Made by a program: the position numbers and the translations under genes. A DNA stretch of 64,000 nucleotides from positions 62,001 to 126,000 of the forward strand of contig UCKS01000058.1 of the NCBI GenBank assembly GCA_900473045.1. Direction: 5' to 3'. The notes beneath the pieces are model-generated. The model was given only the letters and a program-made list of their open reading frames with translations, did no database searches and had not been told where the DNA came from. Positions 46,202 through 56,049 of this stretch are shown one piece after another; within the stretch, counting starts at the first letter, position 1, and each line of letters opens with the position of its first letter. The DNA is from Hyphomicrobiales bacterium (lineage in GTDB: Bacteria; Pseudomonadota; Alphaproteobacteria; Rhizobiales; Rhizobiaceae).

Positions 46202-48730
46202 TCAGGCGGCGCGCCCCATCTGGCGGCCCGTGCTCACCGGCTCCAGACGGAACTGCTCGACCAGCATCATCAACGTATCGGCCTGGTTGGCGAGTTCGCG
46301 GCTGGCGCTGGTTGCCTGATCGACCATGGTGGCGTTCTGCTGGGTCATCTGGTCCATCTGATTGACCGAGCCATTGACCTCATGCAGGGCGGCGGCCTGG
46401 TCGCGGCTGGCGGTGGCGATCATTTCGACATGGCTGCTGACCGACACGATCTGCTGGCTGATCGAGGCCAGAACCGCGCCGGTTTCCTGGACCAGTTGCG
46501 ACCCTGAATTCACTTCGTTGGCAGACTTGTTGATCAGGCCCTTGATCTCGCGGGCGGCGCCCGCAGACCGCTGGGCAAGCTCGCGGACCTCCTGCGCCAC
46601 CACCGCAAACCCCTTGCCCGCATCACCGGCGCGTGCCGCCTCGATACCGGCATTCAGCGCCAGAAGGTTGGTCTGGAAGGCGATCTCGTCGATGACGTCG
46701 ATGATCTGCTCGATCTGATGCGAGGCATCCTCGATCCGGCCCATCGCCGCGATCGCATTGCTGACCACGACAGCCGAGCTGTCGGCGCTCTTCTTGGTAT
46801 GCGTGACGGCGATATTGGCCTCGTGGGCCCGTTCGGCCGACGAGCGGACGGTGACCGTGATCTGGTCGACGGCAGCGGCCGTTTCTTCCAGAGACGCTGC
46901 CTGCGCCTCGGTGCGCTTCGACAAGGAATCGGCCGACGCATGCAGGTCGTTACCGCTGCGCTGGATCGACAGGGCATTGTTGCGGATCTGCAGGAGGGTG
47001 TCCTGCAGGCGGATCAGCGAGCCGTTGAAGTCCATGCGCAGCTGCTCGAGGCGGCCGGTGAACGGTGTTTCGATCTGCTGTGACAGGTCACCCTGCGCCA
47101 GGCGGCCGAGGCCGGCGGCAAGCTGGCTGACGGCAAAATCGATCTGGCTGTCGAGGGCACGCTTCTCCGTGTCGTTGCGGCTGCGCTCGGCATCTGCCTG
47201 GGCGCGCTGCTCCTCGCTTTCGGCTTCAATGCGAACCTTGGACAGGGCGTTTTCCTTGAAGATGCCGAGTGCGCGGGCCATGTCGCCGATCTCGTCGCGG
47301 CGGGCTCCACCGTCGATCGAGGTATCGAGGGCACCGTCAGCCAGACGGCGCATGGCGGCGGTGATCTGGCCGATCGGGCCTTTCAGCGTCAGCACCAGCG
47401 CACCGCCGGCGAGAAGTGCGATCAGAATACCGACGACCGTTGCGAAGACCGACACCTGATTGGCCTTGTCACGCTCAACCGAAGCGGTGGTCTTCTGACC
47501 TTCGGCAAAGGCGGTCAGTTGGCCCCAGATACTGTCGATTTCAGCGGCGGCGGCTGTAAATTCCGCCTCGCGCTTCTGGCTGGTCGCGACCAGAGCCAAG
47601 CTGTCCTGATCCATCTTCTCGATGACCGGCTTCAGCGAACCGACCAGATCGGTGAAGAACTTCAGATCACCGGCCGTCTGCGCCAGGCTCTGCACGTCCT
47701 GTCCCATGATGGAAAATTCACGGGAGAGCCGCGCACGGCCTTCCTCGTCGGATTTCTCCAGGAAGCTCGCTGCCGCGATACGGATGGAATAGACCGAATT
47801 GACCAGCTTGCGGGTATCGGTCAGCACAGTCGCCGCCTTGACCAGCGGCGCGTCGAGCTTGCCGAAGGTGGCGGTGGCATCGCGCATCTTGACGGCAGCT
47901 GCAGTCTGCAGCTGGATGCTGTTCTGGCGGAAGCGGGCAACCAGACGAGCAACCGCGGTTGCGTTTTCTTCGCTCAGATCGCCGGTGTCGATCAGGGCCT
48001 TCATCTCGGCGATTGTGGTCTTGAAGGTTTCGGCAACGGCCTTCTGGTTTGCGGGCAGACCGGATGCGATCTTGCGCTGAACCTTGGTCAGGTCGCCATA
48101 GGAGGCGCCTGCAAGCTTGATCTTTTCTTCAGGCGTTGCAGCCTTGGCAAAGGCAGACATGAAGGCGACAAGCGTATCGCTCGACGAGGTCAGTCGATCG
48201 GCTTCGCGCAGGATCGATTTTGCCGCTTCCTCGTCCTTGCGGACGACACGCTCCATCTTGGTTGCTTCCTCCAGCACCTTCATCTGCTCGCCGAGCAGGT
48301 TTCCAAGGCTGTTGGAGATCGACTTGCGCAGCGCCACTTCTTCTTCGTAAAGCGTCCAGAGCTGGCCGATGCGGTCGCCGATCTTGGTGCTGCCCTCGGC
48401 GGCTTCCTGCAACTGACGGCGGCCCTCTTCGTCGTTGACCTGCGCCAGCGTATCCGCCAATAGCGCCTGCTGCGCCTGCAGCTTTTCGGCCACGGCTTGG
48501 CGGGTTGCTTCAGATGTGTTCTGAAGGAAGCCGTTCATGCCGGCATAGACATCCTTGAAGCCGCTCAACGACTGCAGGACGCTATTGGAAATCTCCATCC
48601 GTCCCTGCAGCAATCCGGAGGCATAGAGCCCCGTAATGCCCACAGCACAGATGCTGGCGACGAACGGCAGAATGAACAACAGCACCTTGGTCTGGATTTT
48701 GAAGCGGGCAAGAATCTTGTCGATGAACAT
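46202..48730 (-). CDS. Methyl-accepting chemotaxis protein
   Basis: An 842-residue chemoreceptor. The first helix is [20 protein letters not shown], followed by a large helical periplasmic domain (~40-415, much longer than the usual ~150 residues and helical-bimodular-like). Then come helix 2 ([20 protein letters not shown]), HAMP ([20 protein letters not shown]), a second HAMP-like part ([20 protein letters not shown]) and the signalling hairpin tip [20 protein letters not shown] with [20 protein letters not shown]. It ends GRQMGRAA, without the NWETF-type CheR-docking pentapeptide. The ligand is unknown. A single gene. Confidence 0.93.
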   Translation of the reverse strand: MFIDKILARFKIQTKVLLFILPFVASICAVGITGLYASGLLQGRMEISNSVLQSLSGFKDVYAGMNGFLQNTSEATRQAVAEKLQAQQALLADTLAQVNDEEGRRQLQEAAEGSTKIGDRIGQLWTLYEEEVALRKSISNSLGNLLGEQMKVLEEATKMERVVRKDEEAAKSILREADRLTSSSDTLVAFMSAFAKAATPEEKIKLAGASYGDLTKVQRKIASGLPANQKAVAETFKTTIAEMKALIDTGDLSEENATAVARLVARFRQNSIQLQTAAAVKMRDATATFGKLDAPLVKAATVLTDTRKLVNSVYSIRIAAASFLEKSDEEGRARLSREFSIMGQDVQSLAQTAGDLKFFTDLVGSLKPVIEKMDQDSLALVATSQKREAEFTAAAAEIDSIWGQLTAFAEGQKTTASVERDKANQVSVFATVVGILIALLAGGALVLTLKGPIGQITAAMRRLADGALDTSIDGGARRDEIGDMARALGIFKENALSKVRIEAESEEQRAQADAERSRNDTEKRALDSQIDFAVSQLAAGLGRLAQGDLSQQIETPFTGRLEQLRMDFNGSLIRLQDTLLQIRNNALSIQRSGNDLHASADSLSKRTEAQAASLEETAAAVDQITVTVRSSAERAHEANIAVTHTKKSADSSAVVVSNAIAAMGRIEDASHQIEQIIDVIDEIAFQTNLLALNAGIEAARAGDAGKGFAVVAQEVRELAQRSAGAAREIKGLINKSANEVNSGSQLVQETGAVLASISQQIVSVSSHVEMIATASRDQAAALHEVNGSVNQMDQMTQQNATMVDQATSASRELANQADTLMMLVEQFRLEPVSTGRQMGRAA

Positions 48731-49091
48731 GAACGCACCTTGGCTCGCAGCCTGTGTCCGCGTTCCTCAAGCCGTGACAGGCTTCCCCGGTGCGCCAACA
48801 AGCTGGTGATTTAACTGAAAAATCATACGGCGCATCGCCGCCAGCCTGCCAGGCATTCATTGCATGATCCGCCGCCTCCCGGGAGGCTGAGATCACGGCA
48901 GGCTCCGTTGAGACACATTCTTCAACGGCAACGATTAATATTTGAATAAATGCGGTCTAAATCGTTTCAGATGGCAGCCAACCGCATATGAGTAGGTAAG
49001 CGGCCATGCGGGATTTTCACGAGCCTGTGCACCGAAGCACTGGCATAAATACGCCTCTTGCATTCCAAATGTTGAAACGGGATCGGGCTGT
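48731..49091. other. Chemoreceptor upstream region
   Basis: About 360 bases holding the chemoreceptor promoter. It contains a perfect 14-base palindrome, GCCTCCC-GGGAGGC (48874-48887), and an A/T-rich stretch at 48931-48955. No credible small gene was seen. Confidence 0.4.
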
Positions 49092-49247
49092 TTAGAACGA
49101 CCAGAAAGACGGCAGGGCCACAAGCGCTGTAAGAGCGAACACGGCAATGACTGAAACGCGGATCAGCAAAGCCTTGCGCGCTGTGCTTTCATCGGCTTTC
49201 GCGATGGCTATTGCGCGGGCTGTGGAACGGCTGCGTGACTGATTCAT
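49092..49247 (-). CDS. Small single-helix membrane protein
   Basis: A 51-residue protein with a basic, polar N-terminus (MNQSRSRSTARAIAIAKADE) and one C-terminal membrane helix (LLIRVSVIAVFALTALVALP) ending FWSF. AAAGGA lies about nine bases before ATG 49247. The orientation would put the N-terminus in the cytosol. No family recognised. It is too short for many gene finders. Lies between the chemoreceptor and the flavoprotein gene, both on the same strand. Confidence 0.5.
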   Translation of the reverse strand: MNQSRSRSTARAIAIAKADESTARKALLIRVSVIAVFALTALVALPSFWSF

Positions 49248-49471
49248 GGCATCATGTCCTTTCGACCAAAACCAACAGTAGACCCGGATGATCCGGACCG
49301 CTAGCCCACTTGATGTTGCGACCGCTCACGAAAGCGGAAAAATTGTCACTTTTCTGAAACAAATGCCGAAAACCGCATCTTTTCCATGTCGCAAAGCCGT
49401 TGAGCCAGCATAACGGACAGGTTCCGTCAGATATCTTAACAAGTGCTGAAGCGGCCTGCGCTTTGTGCCGG

Positions 49472-50665
49472 CTATGCCGCCTGCCCCGCCGAAAAGCCCG
49501 ATGCCCAGGCCCATTGGAAATTGTAGCCGCCCAGCCAGCCGGTGACATCGACACATTCGCCAATGAAATAGAGACCGGGCACATCGCGCGCCTGCATGGT
49601 GCGGGAATCGAGCACTCTGGTATCGACGCCACCCAGCGTTACCTCGGCAGTGCGATAACCTTCCGAGCCGGCGGGCGTGATCGTCCAGTCCTTGATGGTG
49701 AGACAGAAGGCATCGATGGCCTTGTCCGATAGATCGGCGAGCGGCCGGTTGCTCATCCCGGCGGCCTCGGCAAAGAACTGCGCCAACCGTTTTGGCAAGG
49801 GCTCGGCCAGCGCCGTCTGCAGCGCCTGACGGCCATTGTCCTTGCGCGCCGCCCTCAACAGGGCGGCGATATCGACATGCGGCAGAAGGTTGAGGCGGAT
49901 ATCACCGCCCTCGCGCCAGTAGGAGGATATCTGCAGGATGGCTGGACCGCTCAAGCCACGATGGGTGATCAGCACGGCTTCCTCGAAAGCCGTCTTGCCG
50001 CAGCGCACCTGTGCATCGACAGCGACACCGGCAAGGGTGCTCAGGTTCTCAAGCTGCGCCGGATCGAGCGTCAGCGGCACCAGTGCCGGCCGGGTTTCGA
50101 CCAGCGGCAGGCCGAACTGCTCGGCAATCTTATAGGCAAGACCGGTCGCGCCCATTTTGGGGATCGATTTTCCACCGCTGGCAACGATCAGCGATGAACA
50201 GTCAATCGCACCATCCACCGTGACCACCCGAAAGCCGGAAACGGTTTTGTCGACCGTCTGGATCTGTGCGCCAAGCCGCAGAACCGCGCGAACCTCCTTC
50301 ATCTCCGTCAGGAGCATGCGGATAATGTCCTTGGCGGTATCGTCGCAGAAAAGCTGGCCAAGCGTCTTTTCATGCCAGGCAATAGTGTAGCGATCGACCA
50401 GGCTGATGAAATCGTGCGGCGTATAGCGTGCCAAGGCGGACTTGCAGAAATGCGGATTGACTGAAAGGAAGTTCTTCGGGCTCGCATGGATATTGGTGAA
50501 GTTGCAGCGTCCGCCGCCGGAAATCCGGATCTTCTCGCCCGGTGCCTTGGCGTGATCGAGCACGGCGACACGGCGGCCGCGCTTGCCCGCCTCGATCGCC
50601 GCCATCATGCCGGCCGCCCCTGCCCCGATTATCACCACGTCGAATTGTTCAGCCAAGACATCCAT
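49472..50665 (-). CDS. HI0933/BaiN-like NAD(P)/FAD-dependent oxidoreductase
   Basis: A 397-residue flavoprotein. The N-terminal Rossmann motif is FDVVIIGAGAAGMMAAIEAG, followed by the family signature KIRISGGGRCNFTN, a mid-protein VASGGKSIPKMGATGLAY motif and the C-terminal FAD segment VPGLYFIGECVDVTGWLGGY with FQWAWASG. The family (HI0933, YhiN, BaiN) consists of flavoproteins of largely unknown substrate. ATG 50665 has CGGGAATG just upstream. A divergent glutamine-synthetase-like gene follows, but no link is evident. Confidence 0.9.
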   Translation of the reverse strand: MDVLAEQFDVVIIGAGAAGMMAAIEAGKRGRRVAVLDHAKAPGEKIRISGGGRCNFTNIHASPKNFLSVNPHFCKSALARYTPHDFISLVDRYTIAWHEKTLGQLFCDDTAKDIIRMLLTEMKEVRAVLRLGAQIQTVDKTVSGFRVVTVDGAIDCSSLIVASGGKSIPKMGATGLAYKIAEQFGLPLVETRPALVPLTLDPAQLENLSTLAGVAVDAQVRCGKTAFEEAVLITHRGLSGPAILQISSYWREGGDIRLNLLPHVDIAALLRAARKDNGRQALQTALAEPLPKRLAQFFAEAAGMSNRPLADLSDKAIDAFCLTIKDWTITPAGSEGYRTAEVTLGGVDTRVLDSRTMQARDVPGLYFIGECVDVTGWLGGYNFQWAWASGFSAGQAA

Positions 50666-50828
50666 TCCCGTTTCAGTTTTCTTTCGAAGGCAGGGGCACC
50701 AAAGTCAATCGCTGTTGCTGCGATGAGCACGAATACAGCCTGTACGGCAGCAAAAGTCCCGGTTTTCACCCTAGCCAATTGCCAAACTGTGGCTATGATG
50801 CCCCATCCGAACCCAAAACCGGTGATTT

Positions 50829-52265
50829 ATGCCCGTCAGAAGAAATGCTGCCCAACCAACTGCAAGGACAGTCAAGAGCTCGAAAATACCCGCCGCACTG
50901 CAAGCTCCACGCGGAGTGAAAACCTGGAAGGAAGCAGCCGACTGGCTGAAGATCCGCGGCATCGAAGATATCGAATGCATCACGCCCGATATTGCCGGCG
51001 TTCCGCGCGGCAAGATGATGCCATCTTCGAAGTTTACCTCCAATACCTCGCTGGCGCTGCCCTCGGCGATCTATCGCCATACGATCTCCGGCGAATATCC
51101 CGAAGAGACCGGCAACTTCCGCTATGATAGCCGGGATAGCGACATCAAGCTGGTGCCCGACCTTTCGACCCTTTCGGTGGTTCCCTGGGAAAGCGATCCG
51201 ACGGCGCAGGTGATCTGCGACATTGCGGGCTCGCAGGGCGAAAAGGTCCCCTATACGCCGCGCAACGTCCTGAAGCACGTTCTCGACCTTTATGCCCAGC
51301 GGGGCTGGAAGCCGGTCGTGGCGCCTGAAATCGAATTCTATCTGGTCGCCAAGAACGAGGACCCGGATTATCCGCTGCATCCGCCGAAGGGCCGCTCCGG
51401 GCGCGCTATCCAGGGTGGACAGGGCTATTCGATCGCCGGCGTCAACGAATTCGACGAACTGATCGACGACATCTACCATTTTTCGGAAAAACAGGGTCTT
51501 GAGATCGACACGCTGATCCATGAGGAAGGTCCGGCGCAGCTGGAAATCAACCTTCGCCATGGCGACCCGATCGAGCTTGCCGACCAGGTCTTCATGTTCA
51601 AGCGGACCATTCGCGAGGCGGCGCTGAAGCATGGCATCTACGCGACCTTCATGGCCAAGCCGATGCAGGCGCAGGCCGGTTCCGCCATGCACATCCACCA
51701 GTCCGTCATCGAGGTGAACACCGGCCGCAACCTGTTTTCCAACGCCGACGGCTCGCCCTCCAAGGAGTTCTTCTCCTTCATCGGCGGCATGCAGACATTT
51801 GTTCCGAAGGCGCTGTCGATGATGGCCCCTTATGTGAACTCGTACCGGCGGTTGACGCCGGACATGTCGGCACCGGTCAACAATGCCTGGGGCTATGACA
51901 ACCGGACGACGGCGTTTCGTATTCCCGTTTCGGAGCCGGTCGCGCGCCGTGTCGAAAACCGCCTGCCAAGCTCGGATGCCAATCCCTATCTGGCGCTGGC
52001 GGCTTCCCTCGGCTGCGGTTATCTCGGCATCATTCAGGGGCTGGAGCCATCGGCACCGGCGGAAGCGTCGGCAGACAGCGGCACGATCGACCTGCCGCGC
52101 GGCCTCTTGGAAGCGGTGTCGCTGCTTGAAGCGGAACCAGCCTTTGCCGAGATCTTCAGCCCGGAATTCATCGCCATCTACGGTGGCGTGAAGCGGGGCG
52201 AGTTCGAAACCTTCATGCAGGTGATCAGCCCCTGGGAGCGCGAATACCTGCTTCTCAATGTCTGA
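50829..52265 (+). CDS. puuA: Glutamine synthetase family protein, gamma-glutamylpolyamine synthetase-like
   Basis: A 478-residue type-III-like glutamine synthetase family enzyme. Catalytic segments include APEIEFYLV, GPAQLEINLRHGD, GSAMHIHQS and RRLTPDMSAPVNNAWGYDNR, ending with ENRLPSSDANPYLALAASLG. Adjacent to a PuuB-like oxidase it probably glutamylates putrescine or another amine at the start of polyamine degradation. The activity is inferred from context, since the family includes other gamma-glutamyl ligases. The ATG at 50829 gives an N-terminal extension. The stop overlaps the puuB-like start by eight bases. Confidence 0.85.
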   Translation: MPVRRNAAQPTARTVKSSKIPAALQAPRGVKTWKEAADWLKIRGIEDIECITPDIAGVPRGKMMPSSKFTSNTSLALPSAIYRHTISGEYPEETGNFRYDSRDSDIKLVPDLSTLSVVPWESDPTAQVICDIAGSQGEKVPYTPRNVLKHVLDLYAQRGWKPVVAPEIEFYLVAKNEDPDYPLHPPKGRSGRAIQGGQGYSIAGVNEFDELIDDIYHFSEKQGLEIDTLIHEEGPAQLEINLRHGDPIELADQVFMFKRTIREAALKHGIYATFMAKPMQAQAGSAMHIHQSVIEVNTGRNLFSNADGSPSKEFFSFIGGMQTFVPKALSMMAPYVNSYRRLTPDMSAPVNNAWGYDNRTTAFRIPVSEPVARRVENRLPSSDANPYLALAASLGCGYLGIIQGLEPSAPAEASADSGTIDLPRGLLEAVSLLEAEPAFAEIFSPEFIAIYGGVKRGEFETFMQVISPWEREYLLLNV

Positions 52266-53568
52266 TACGAAAGGCGCAGCCATGCCTTGGCAAAGCCCGA
52301 TCTCGCCGGGGATCTCCTGGTATGAGTCCAACGTTGCGGAGCGGCCGGAATATTCGGCCCTCTCCGGCTCGGTCGAGACCGATGTCGCCATCGTCGGCGG
52401 CGGCTTTACCGGGCTGCAGGCGGCCTACAATCTGGCCTTGAAAGGTGTGCGCGTCACGCTGATTGATGCCTGCCGCTTCGGTGACGGCGCGTCCGGCCGC
52501 AATGGCGGCCAACTGGGCACCGGCCAGCGCTGGTCTCCCGAAGAGATGGAAGGCACGCTCGGCTTCGAGCGGTCCAAGGCTCTGTTCGATCTGGCCGAAG
52601 ACGCCAAGAAACATCTTCTCGAGTTTGCGTCCGCGCATGACATCGACGTCGAATATGTCGAGGGCCAGCTGAACGTCTGCCACAAGCCACGCCTCGAAAA
52701 AGAATATCGCGACAGCGTCGAGATCGCTGCGTCGCGTTATGGCTATGCCCACCAGAGCTTCATGGGCCGCGACGAAACCGTCGCACGGCTTGGCTCCGAG
52801 CGTTACGTGTTCGGCATCCGCGATACCGGCACCGGTCATATTCAGCCGATGAAACTGCTGGTCGGCTTGGCAAAGCAAGCAGCCTTGGCCGGCGCATCGC
52901 TGCATGAGCAAACCAAGGCGCTGAAGATCAACCAAGCCGGCGGCCGGGTGACAATCGAGACGGACAAGGGCATCATCCGCGCCGACCGCGCACTGATTGC
53001 CTGCAACGGCTATATTGGCAATCTCGAACCGGTGACCGCACGGCATGTCATGCCGATCCGCTCGTTCATCGGCGCCACCAAGGTTCTCAGCGATTTTCCG
53101 AATGTGCTGCCGGGCGGCGAAGCGGTTGCCGATTCGCGCTTCGTCGTGCGCTATTTCCGCAAATCCAAGGACGGCCGGCTGCTGTTTGGCGGCCGCGAGG
53201 CCTATACAGCAGACAATCCGCGCGAGATTTCCGAGCATATTCGCCGGCAGATCAGCGAAATCTATCCGTCATTGGCAAATATCGAAATGACCCATGCCTG
53301 GGGTGGCTCGGTCGGCATTACACTGCCGCGCCAGCCGTTCGTACGCGAGGTCATGCCCGGCGTTACCTCGATCGGCGGTTATTCCGGGCATGGCGTCATG
53401 CTGTCGAACTATTGCGGTAAGCTCTATTCCGACATGGTGACAGGCAACCGCTCGGACCTCGACCTGTTCCGGGAGCTGAACATTCCGGCATTTCCAGGCG
53501 GCACGCGGTTCCGCTCGGTGCTTTTGTTCGTCGCACTCAGCTGGTATGCCTTGCGCGACAAATTTTAA
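52258..53568 (+). CDS. puuB: FAD-dependent gamma-glutamylputrescine oxidase-like protein
   Basis: A 436-residue DAO-family flavoprotein. The FAD motif is DVAIVGGGFTGLQAAYNLAL, followed by GDGASGRNGGQLGTGQRW, which is characteristic of PuuB/OrdL-type oxidases. The C-terminus has HAWGGSVGITLPRQPFV and IGGYSGHGVMLSNYCG. It oxidises gamma-glutamylated amines to the aldehyde in the Puu pathway (activity inferred). Its ATG lies inside the end of the synthetase gene. The later Puu enzymes (PuuC, PuuD) are not in the window. Confidence 0.88.
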   Translation: MSDTKGAAMPWQSPISPGISWYESNVAERPEYSALSGSVETDVAIVGGGFTGLQAAYNLALKGVRVTLIDACRFGDGASGRNGGQLGTGQRWSPEEMEGTLGFERSKALFDLAEDAKKHLLEFASAHDIDVEYVEGQLNVCHKPRLEKEYRDSVEIAASRYGYAHQSFMGRDETVARLGSERYVFGIRDTGTGHIQPMKLLVGLAKQAALAGASLHEQTKALKINQAGGRVTIETDKGIIRADRALIACNGYIGNLEPVTARHVMPIRSFIGATKVLSDFPNVLPGGEAVADSRFVVRYFRKSKDGRLLFGGREAYTADNPREISEHIRRQISEIYPSLANIEMTHAWGGSVGITLPRQPFVREVMPGVTSIGGYSGHGVMLSNYCGKLYSDMVTGNRSDLDLFRELNIPAFPGGTRFRSVLLFVALSWYALRDKF

Positions 53569-53677
53569 AAGCCGCACCTGAAAGGCCGGCGAAACGCATT
53601 TTATTGCGTCGCACCCTAGCGCTTTTAAATCGATTAGATTATACACTCCTCAGACCAGAACGAGATCGAGATTTCTC

Positions 53678-55153
53678 ATGAGCAGCCAGATCATTCCTGT
53701 GGAACCCTTTGACTATGTGGTTTTCGGAGGCACCGGCGACCTTGCCGAACGCAAATTGCTTCCTGCCCTTTATCATCGCCAGCTGGATGGCCAACTCACC
53801 GATCCGACCCGCATTATCGGCGCATCGCGCAGCGTGCTCAGCCACGAAGAATACCGTAAATTTGCAACCGATGCCCTCAAGGAACATTTGAAGCCCGGCG
53901 AGTATGACGAGGCGCAGGTGAAGACCTTCACCGACCGTCTTTTCTATGTGCCGGTCGACGCCAAGTCGGATAGTGGCTGGGATCAGCTGAAGGCGCTTCT
54001 GGACGAGGGCAAGGACCGCGTCCGCGCTTTCTATCTCGCGGTTGCGCCGGCGATCTTCGGCGATATCTCTGAAAAGATCCGTGACCACAAGCTGATCACC
54101 AAGATGACGCGCATCGTTGTCGAAAAGCCGATCGGCCGCGACCTTGCCTCGGCGCTGGAACTCAACGACACGATCGGCAAGGTGTTCAAGGAAGAGCAGA
54201 TCTTCCGCATCGACCACTATCTCGGCAAGGAAACCGTGCAGAACCTGATGGCGCTGCGCTTTGCCAACACGCTGTACGAACCCCTGTGGAACTCGTCCTA
54301 CATCGACCATATCCAGATCACCGTTGCCGAGTCCGTCGGGCTTGAGAGCCGCGCCGGCTATTACGACAAGGCCGGTGCGCTGCGCGACATGGTGCAGAAC
54401 CATATCCTGCAGCTTCTTTGCCTGGTGGCCATGGAAGTTCCGCCGTCGATGAACGCGGAAGCCGTGCGCGATGAAAAGCTGAAGGTGCTGCGCGCACTGA
54501 AGCCGATCAACCCCAGCAATGTCGAGAAGATGACGGTGCGCGGCCAGTACAAGGCCGGCGCTTCTGCCGGCGGTGCGGTCAAGGGCTATCTTGAAGAACT
54601 CGAGGGTGGCGTTTCCAATACCGAGACCTTCGTTGCCATCAAGGCCGAAATCAACAACTGGCGCTGGGCTGGCGTTCCGTTCTACATCCGCACCGGCAAG
54701 CGCATGGCCGGCCGCATGTCGGAAATCGTCATCACCTTCAAGCCCATCCCGCATTCGATCTTCGACGAGGCCGCCGGCCGTATCGAGGCTAACCAGCTGA
54801 TCATACGCCTGCAACCGGACGAGGGCGTCAAGCAGTCGTTGATGATCAAGGACCCGGGTCCCGGCGGCATGCGTCTGCGTAACGTTTCGCTCGACATGAC
54901 CTTTGCCGAGGCCTTCAACGCCCGCAGCGCCGATGCCTATGAGCGCCTGCTGCTCGACGTGGTGCGCAACAACCAGACCCTGTTCATGCGCCGCGACGAA
55001 GTCGAGGCGGCATGGCGCTGGGTCGATCCGATCCTGAAGTCCTGGGAAGCCGTCAACCAGCAGGTCCAGGCCTATACGGCCGGCACCTGGGGACCGAGCC
55101 AGGCCATCGCGCTGATCGAGCGGGACGGCCGGACCTGGCATGAAGTGATCTGA
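53678..55153 (+). CDS. zwf: Glucose-6-phosphate 1-dehydrogenase
   Basis: A 491-residue enzyme oxidising glucose-6-phosphate to 6-phosphogluconolactone with NADP. The coenzyme motif is VVFGGTGDLAERKLLPALY, the catalytic signature FRIDHYLGKETVQNLMALRF, and the C-terminus contains YERLLLDVVRNNQTLFMRRD. First gene of zwf-pgl-edd, the rhizobial route into the Entner-Doudoroff pathway. The ATG at 53678 has a GAGA-type ribosome site. Upstream there is a small stem-loop (53594-53609) and an A/T-rich segment, but no clear promoter. Confidence 0.96.
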   Translation: MSSQIIPVEPFDYVVFGGTGDLAERKLLPALYHRQLDGQLTDPTRIIGASRSVLSHEEYRKFATDALKEHLKPGEYDEAQVKTFTDRLFYVPVDAKSDSGWDQLKALLDEGKDRVRAFYLAVAPAIFGDISEKIRDHKLITKMTRIVVEKPIGRDLASALELNDTIGKVFKEEQIFRIDHYLGKETVQNLMALRFANTLYEPLWNSSYIDHIQITVAESVGLESRAGYYDKAGALRDMVQNHILQLLCLVAMEVPPSMNAEAVRDEKLKVLRALKPINPSNVEKMTVRGQYKAGASAGGAVKGYLEELEGGVSNTETFVAIKAEINNWRWAGVPFYIRTGKRMAGRMSEIVITFKPIPHSIFDEAAGRIEANQLIIRLQPDEGVKQSLMIKDPGPGGMRLRNVSLDMTFAEAFNARSADAYERLLLDVVRNNQTLFMRRDEVEAAWRWVDPILKSWEAVNQQVQAYTAGTWGPSQAIALIERDGRTWHEVI

Positions 55154-55163
55154 GGACGAAGCC

Positions 55164-55862
55164 ATGACGGCTGCGATGCATGTATTCGACAATGGAGCGG
55201 CCCTTGCGGAAGGCCTGGCAGACGCTGTGGCGGCTGCCCTGTCCGCAGCGATCGCGGAACGCGGCGAAGGCACCATCGCCGTCTCTGGCGGCTCGACGCC
55301 GAAAGCGTTTTTCAAGGCGCTCTCCGGCAAGACCATCGACTGGCCGAAGGTCACCGTGACGCTGGTCGACGAACGCTTCGTCGAGCCGGACAGCGATCGC
55401 TCGAACGAAAAGCTGGTTCGCGACAACCTGCTGATCAACGCGGCCGCAGCGGCAAAACTGCAGCCGCTCTATTATCCGGCGGCAACAGCCGAAGAGGCAG
55501 CGGCAGCGGCCACCAAGCAGACCGTCGGCATCGGCTGTCCCTTCGATGTGGTCATTCTCGGCATGGGCGGTGACGGACATACGGCCTCGTTCTTTCCGCG
55601 CGGTTCGCGCCTTGCCGAGGCGCTTGATCCGGCCACGCCGCGCGGTTTGATGACGATGGAAGCCGAAGGGGCCGGTGAGCCGCGCCTGACATTTACATTC
55701 TCCAGCCTTCAGGATGCCCGACTTCTGGTGCTCCATATCGAAGGAGCGGCCAAGAAGGACGTTCTTGCCAAGGCTGAAGCGCCCGGTGACGAGGCGGAGA
55801 TGCCGATCCGGGCGGTATTGCGCCGGGCCGCCTCGCCGCTTCATATTTACTGGGCACCCTGA
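55164..55862 (+). CDS. pgl: 6-phosphogluconolactonase
   Basis: A 232-residue hydrolase of the 6PGL/glucosamine-6-phosphate isomerase family. Diagnostic segments are GTIAVSGGSTPKAFFKAL, VTLVDERFVEPDSDRSNEK and VVILGMGGDGHTASFFP. It opens the lactone made by Zwf to 6-phosphogluconate. It starts 10 bases after zwf and is followed by a 187-base gap with several hairpins before edd, so edd may be regulated separately. Confidence 0.95.
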   Translation: MTAAMHVFDNGAALAEGLADAVAAALSAAIAERGEGTIAVSGGSTPKAFFKALSGKTIDWPKVTVTLVDERFVEPDSDRSNEKLVRDNLLINAAAAAKLQPLYYPAATAEEAAAAATKQTVGIGCPFDVVILGMGGDGHTASFFPRGSRLAEALDPATPRGLMTMEAEGAGEPRLTFTFSSLQDARLLVLHIEGAAKKDVLAKAEAPGDEAEMPIRAVLRRAASPLHIYWAP

Positions 55863-55916
55863 AGCGGACCACGATCTCCGGGGGTCGCTTCCTGTGCTTT
55901 AGGTCTTTGATTTTAC

Positions 55917-56035
55917 GCATGTCGTTATCGCAAACCCGCCGCACACTTTTGCGCGACATGCCTTAAGCCCGACATCCGGGGACCCAAGACCCGGATAACC
56001 GAAACTATGCCGACCACAGGAGTGCCGAACACTCC
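55917..56035 (+). repeat. Three consecutive hairpins in the pgl-edd gap
   Basis: Hairpin 1: GCATGTCG (55917-55924) pairs with CGACATGC (55954-55961), with an inner CGCAAA/TTTGCG pair, the layout of an abundant rhizobial intergenic palindromic repeat as I remember it. Hairpin 2: ATCCGGG (55974-55980) with CCCGGAT (55990-55996). Hairpin 3: GGAGTG (56019-56024) with CACTCC (56030-56035), ending 14 bases before the edd ATG. No U-tract follows any of them. They could be a repeat element, an RNA-processing site or a leader controlling edd. Confidence 0.55.
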
Positions 56036-56049
56036 GGAACAGGATTGCC

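Noticed and set aside
48874-48887. Perfect 14-base palindrome GCCTCCC-GGGAGGC as an operator.
   Set aside because: It has no loop and is far from a visible promoter, and a GC-rich palindrome of this size is not rare here. Recorded only as part of the gap.
53639-55438. A 599-codon frame opposite zwf.
   Set aside because: zwf has complete catalytic and coenzyme motifs, and the antisense protein has no recognisable domain.
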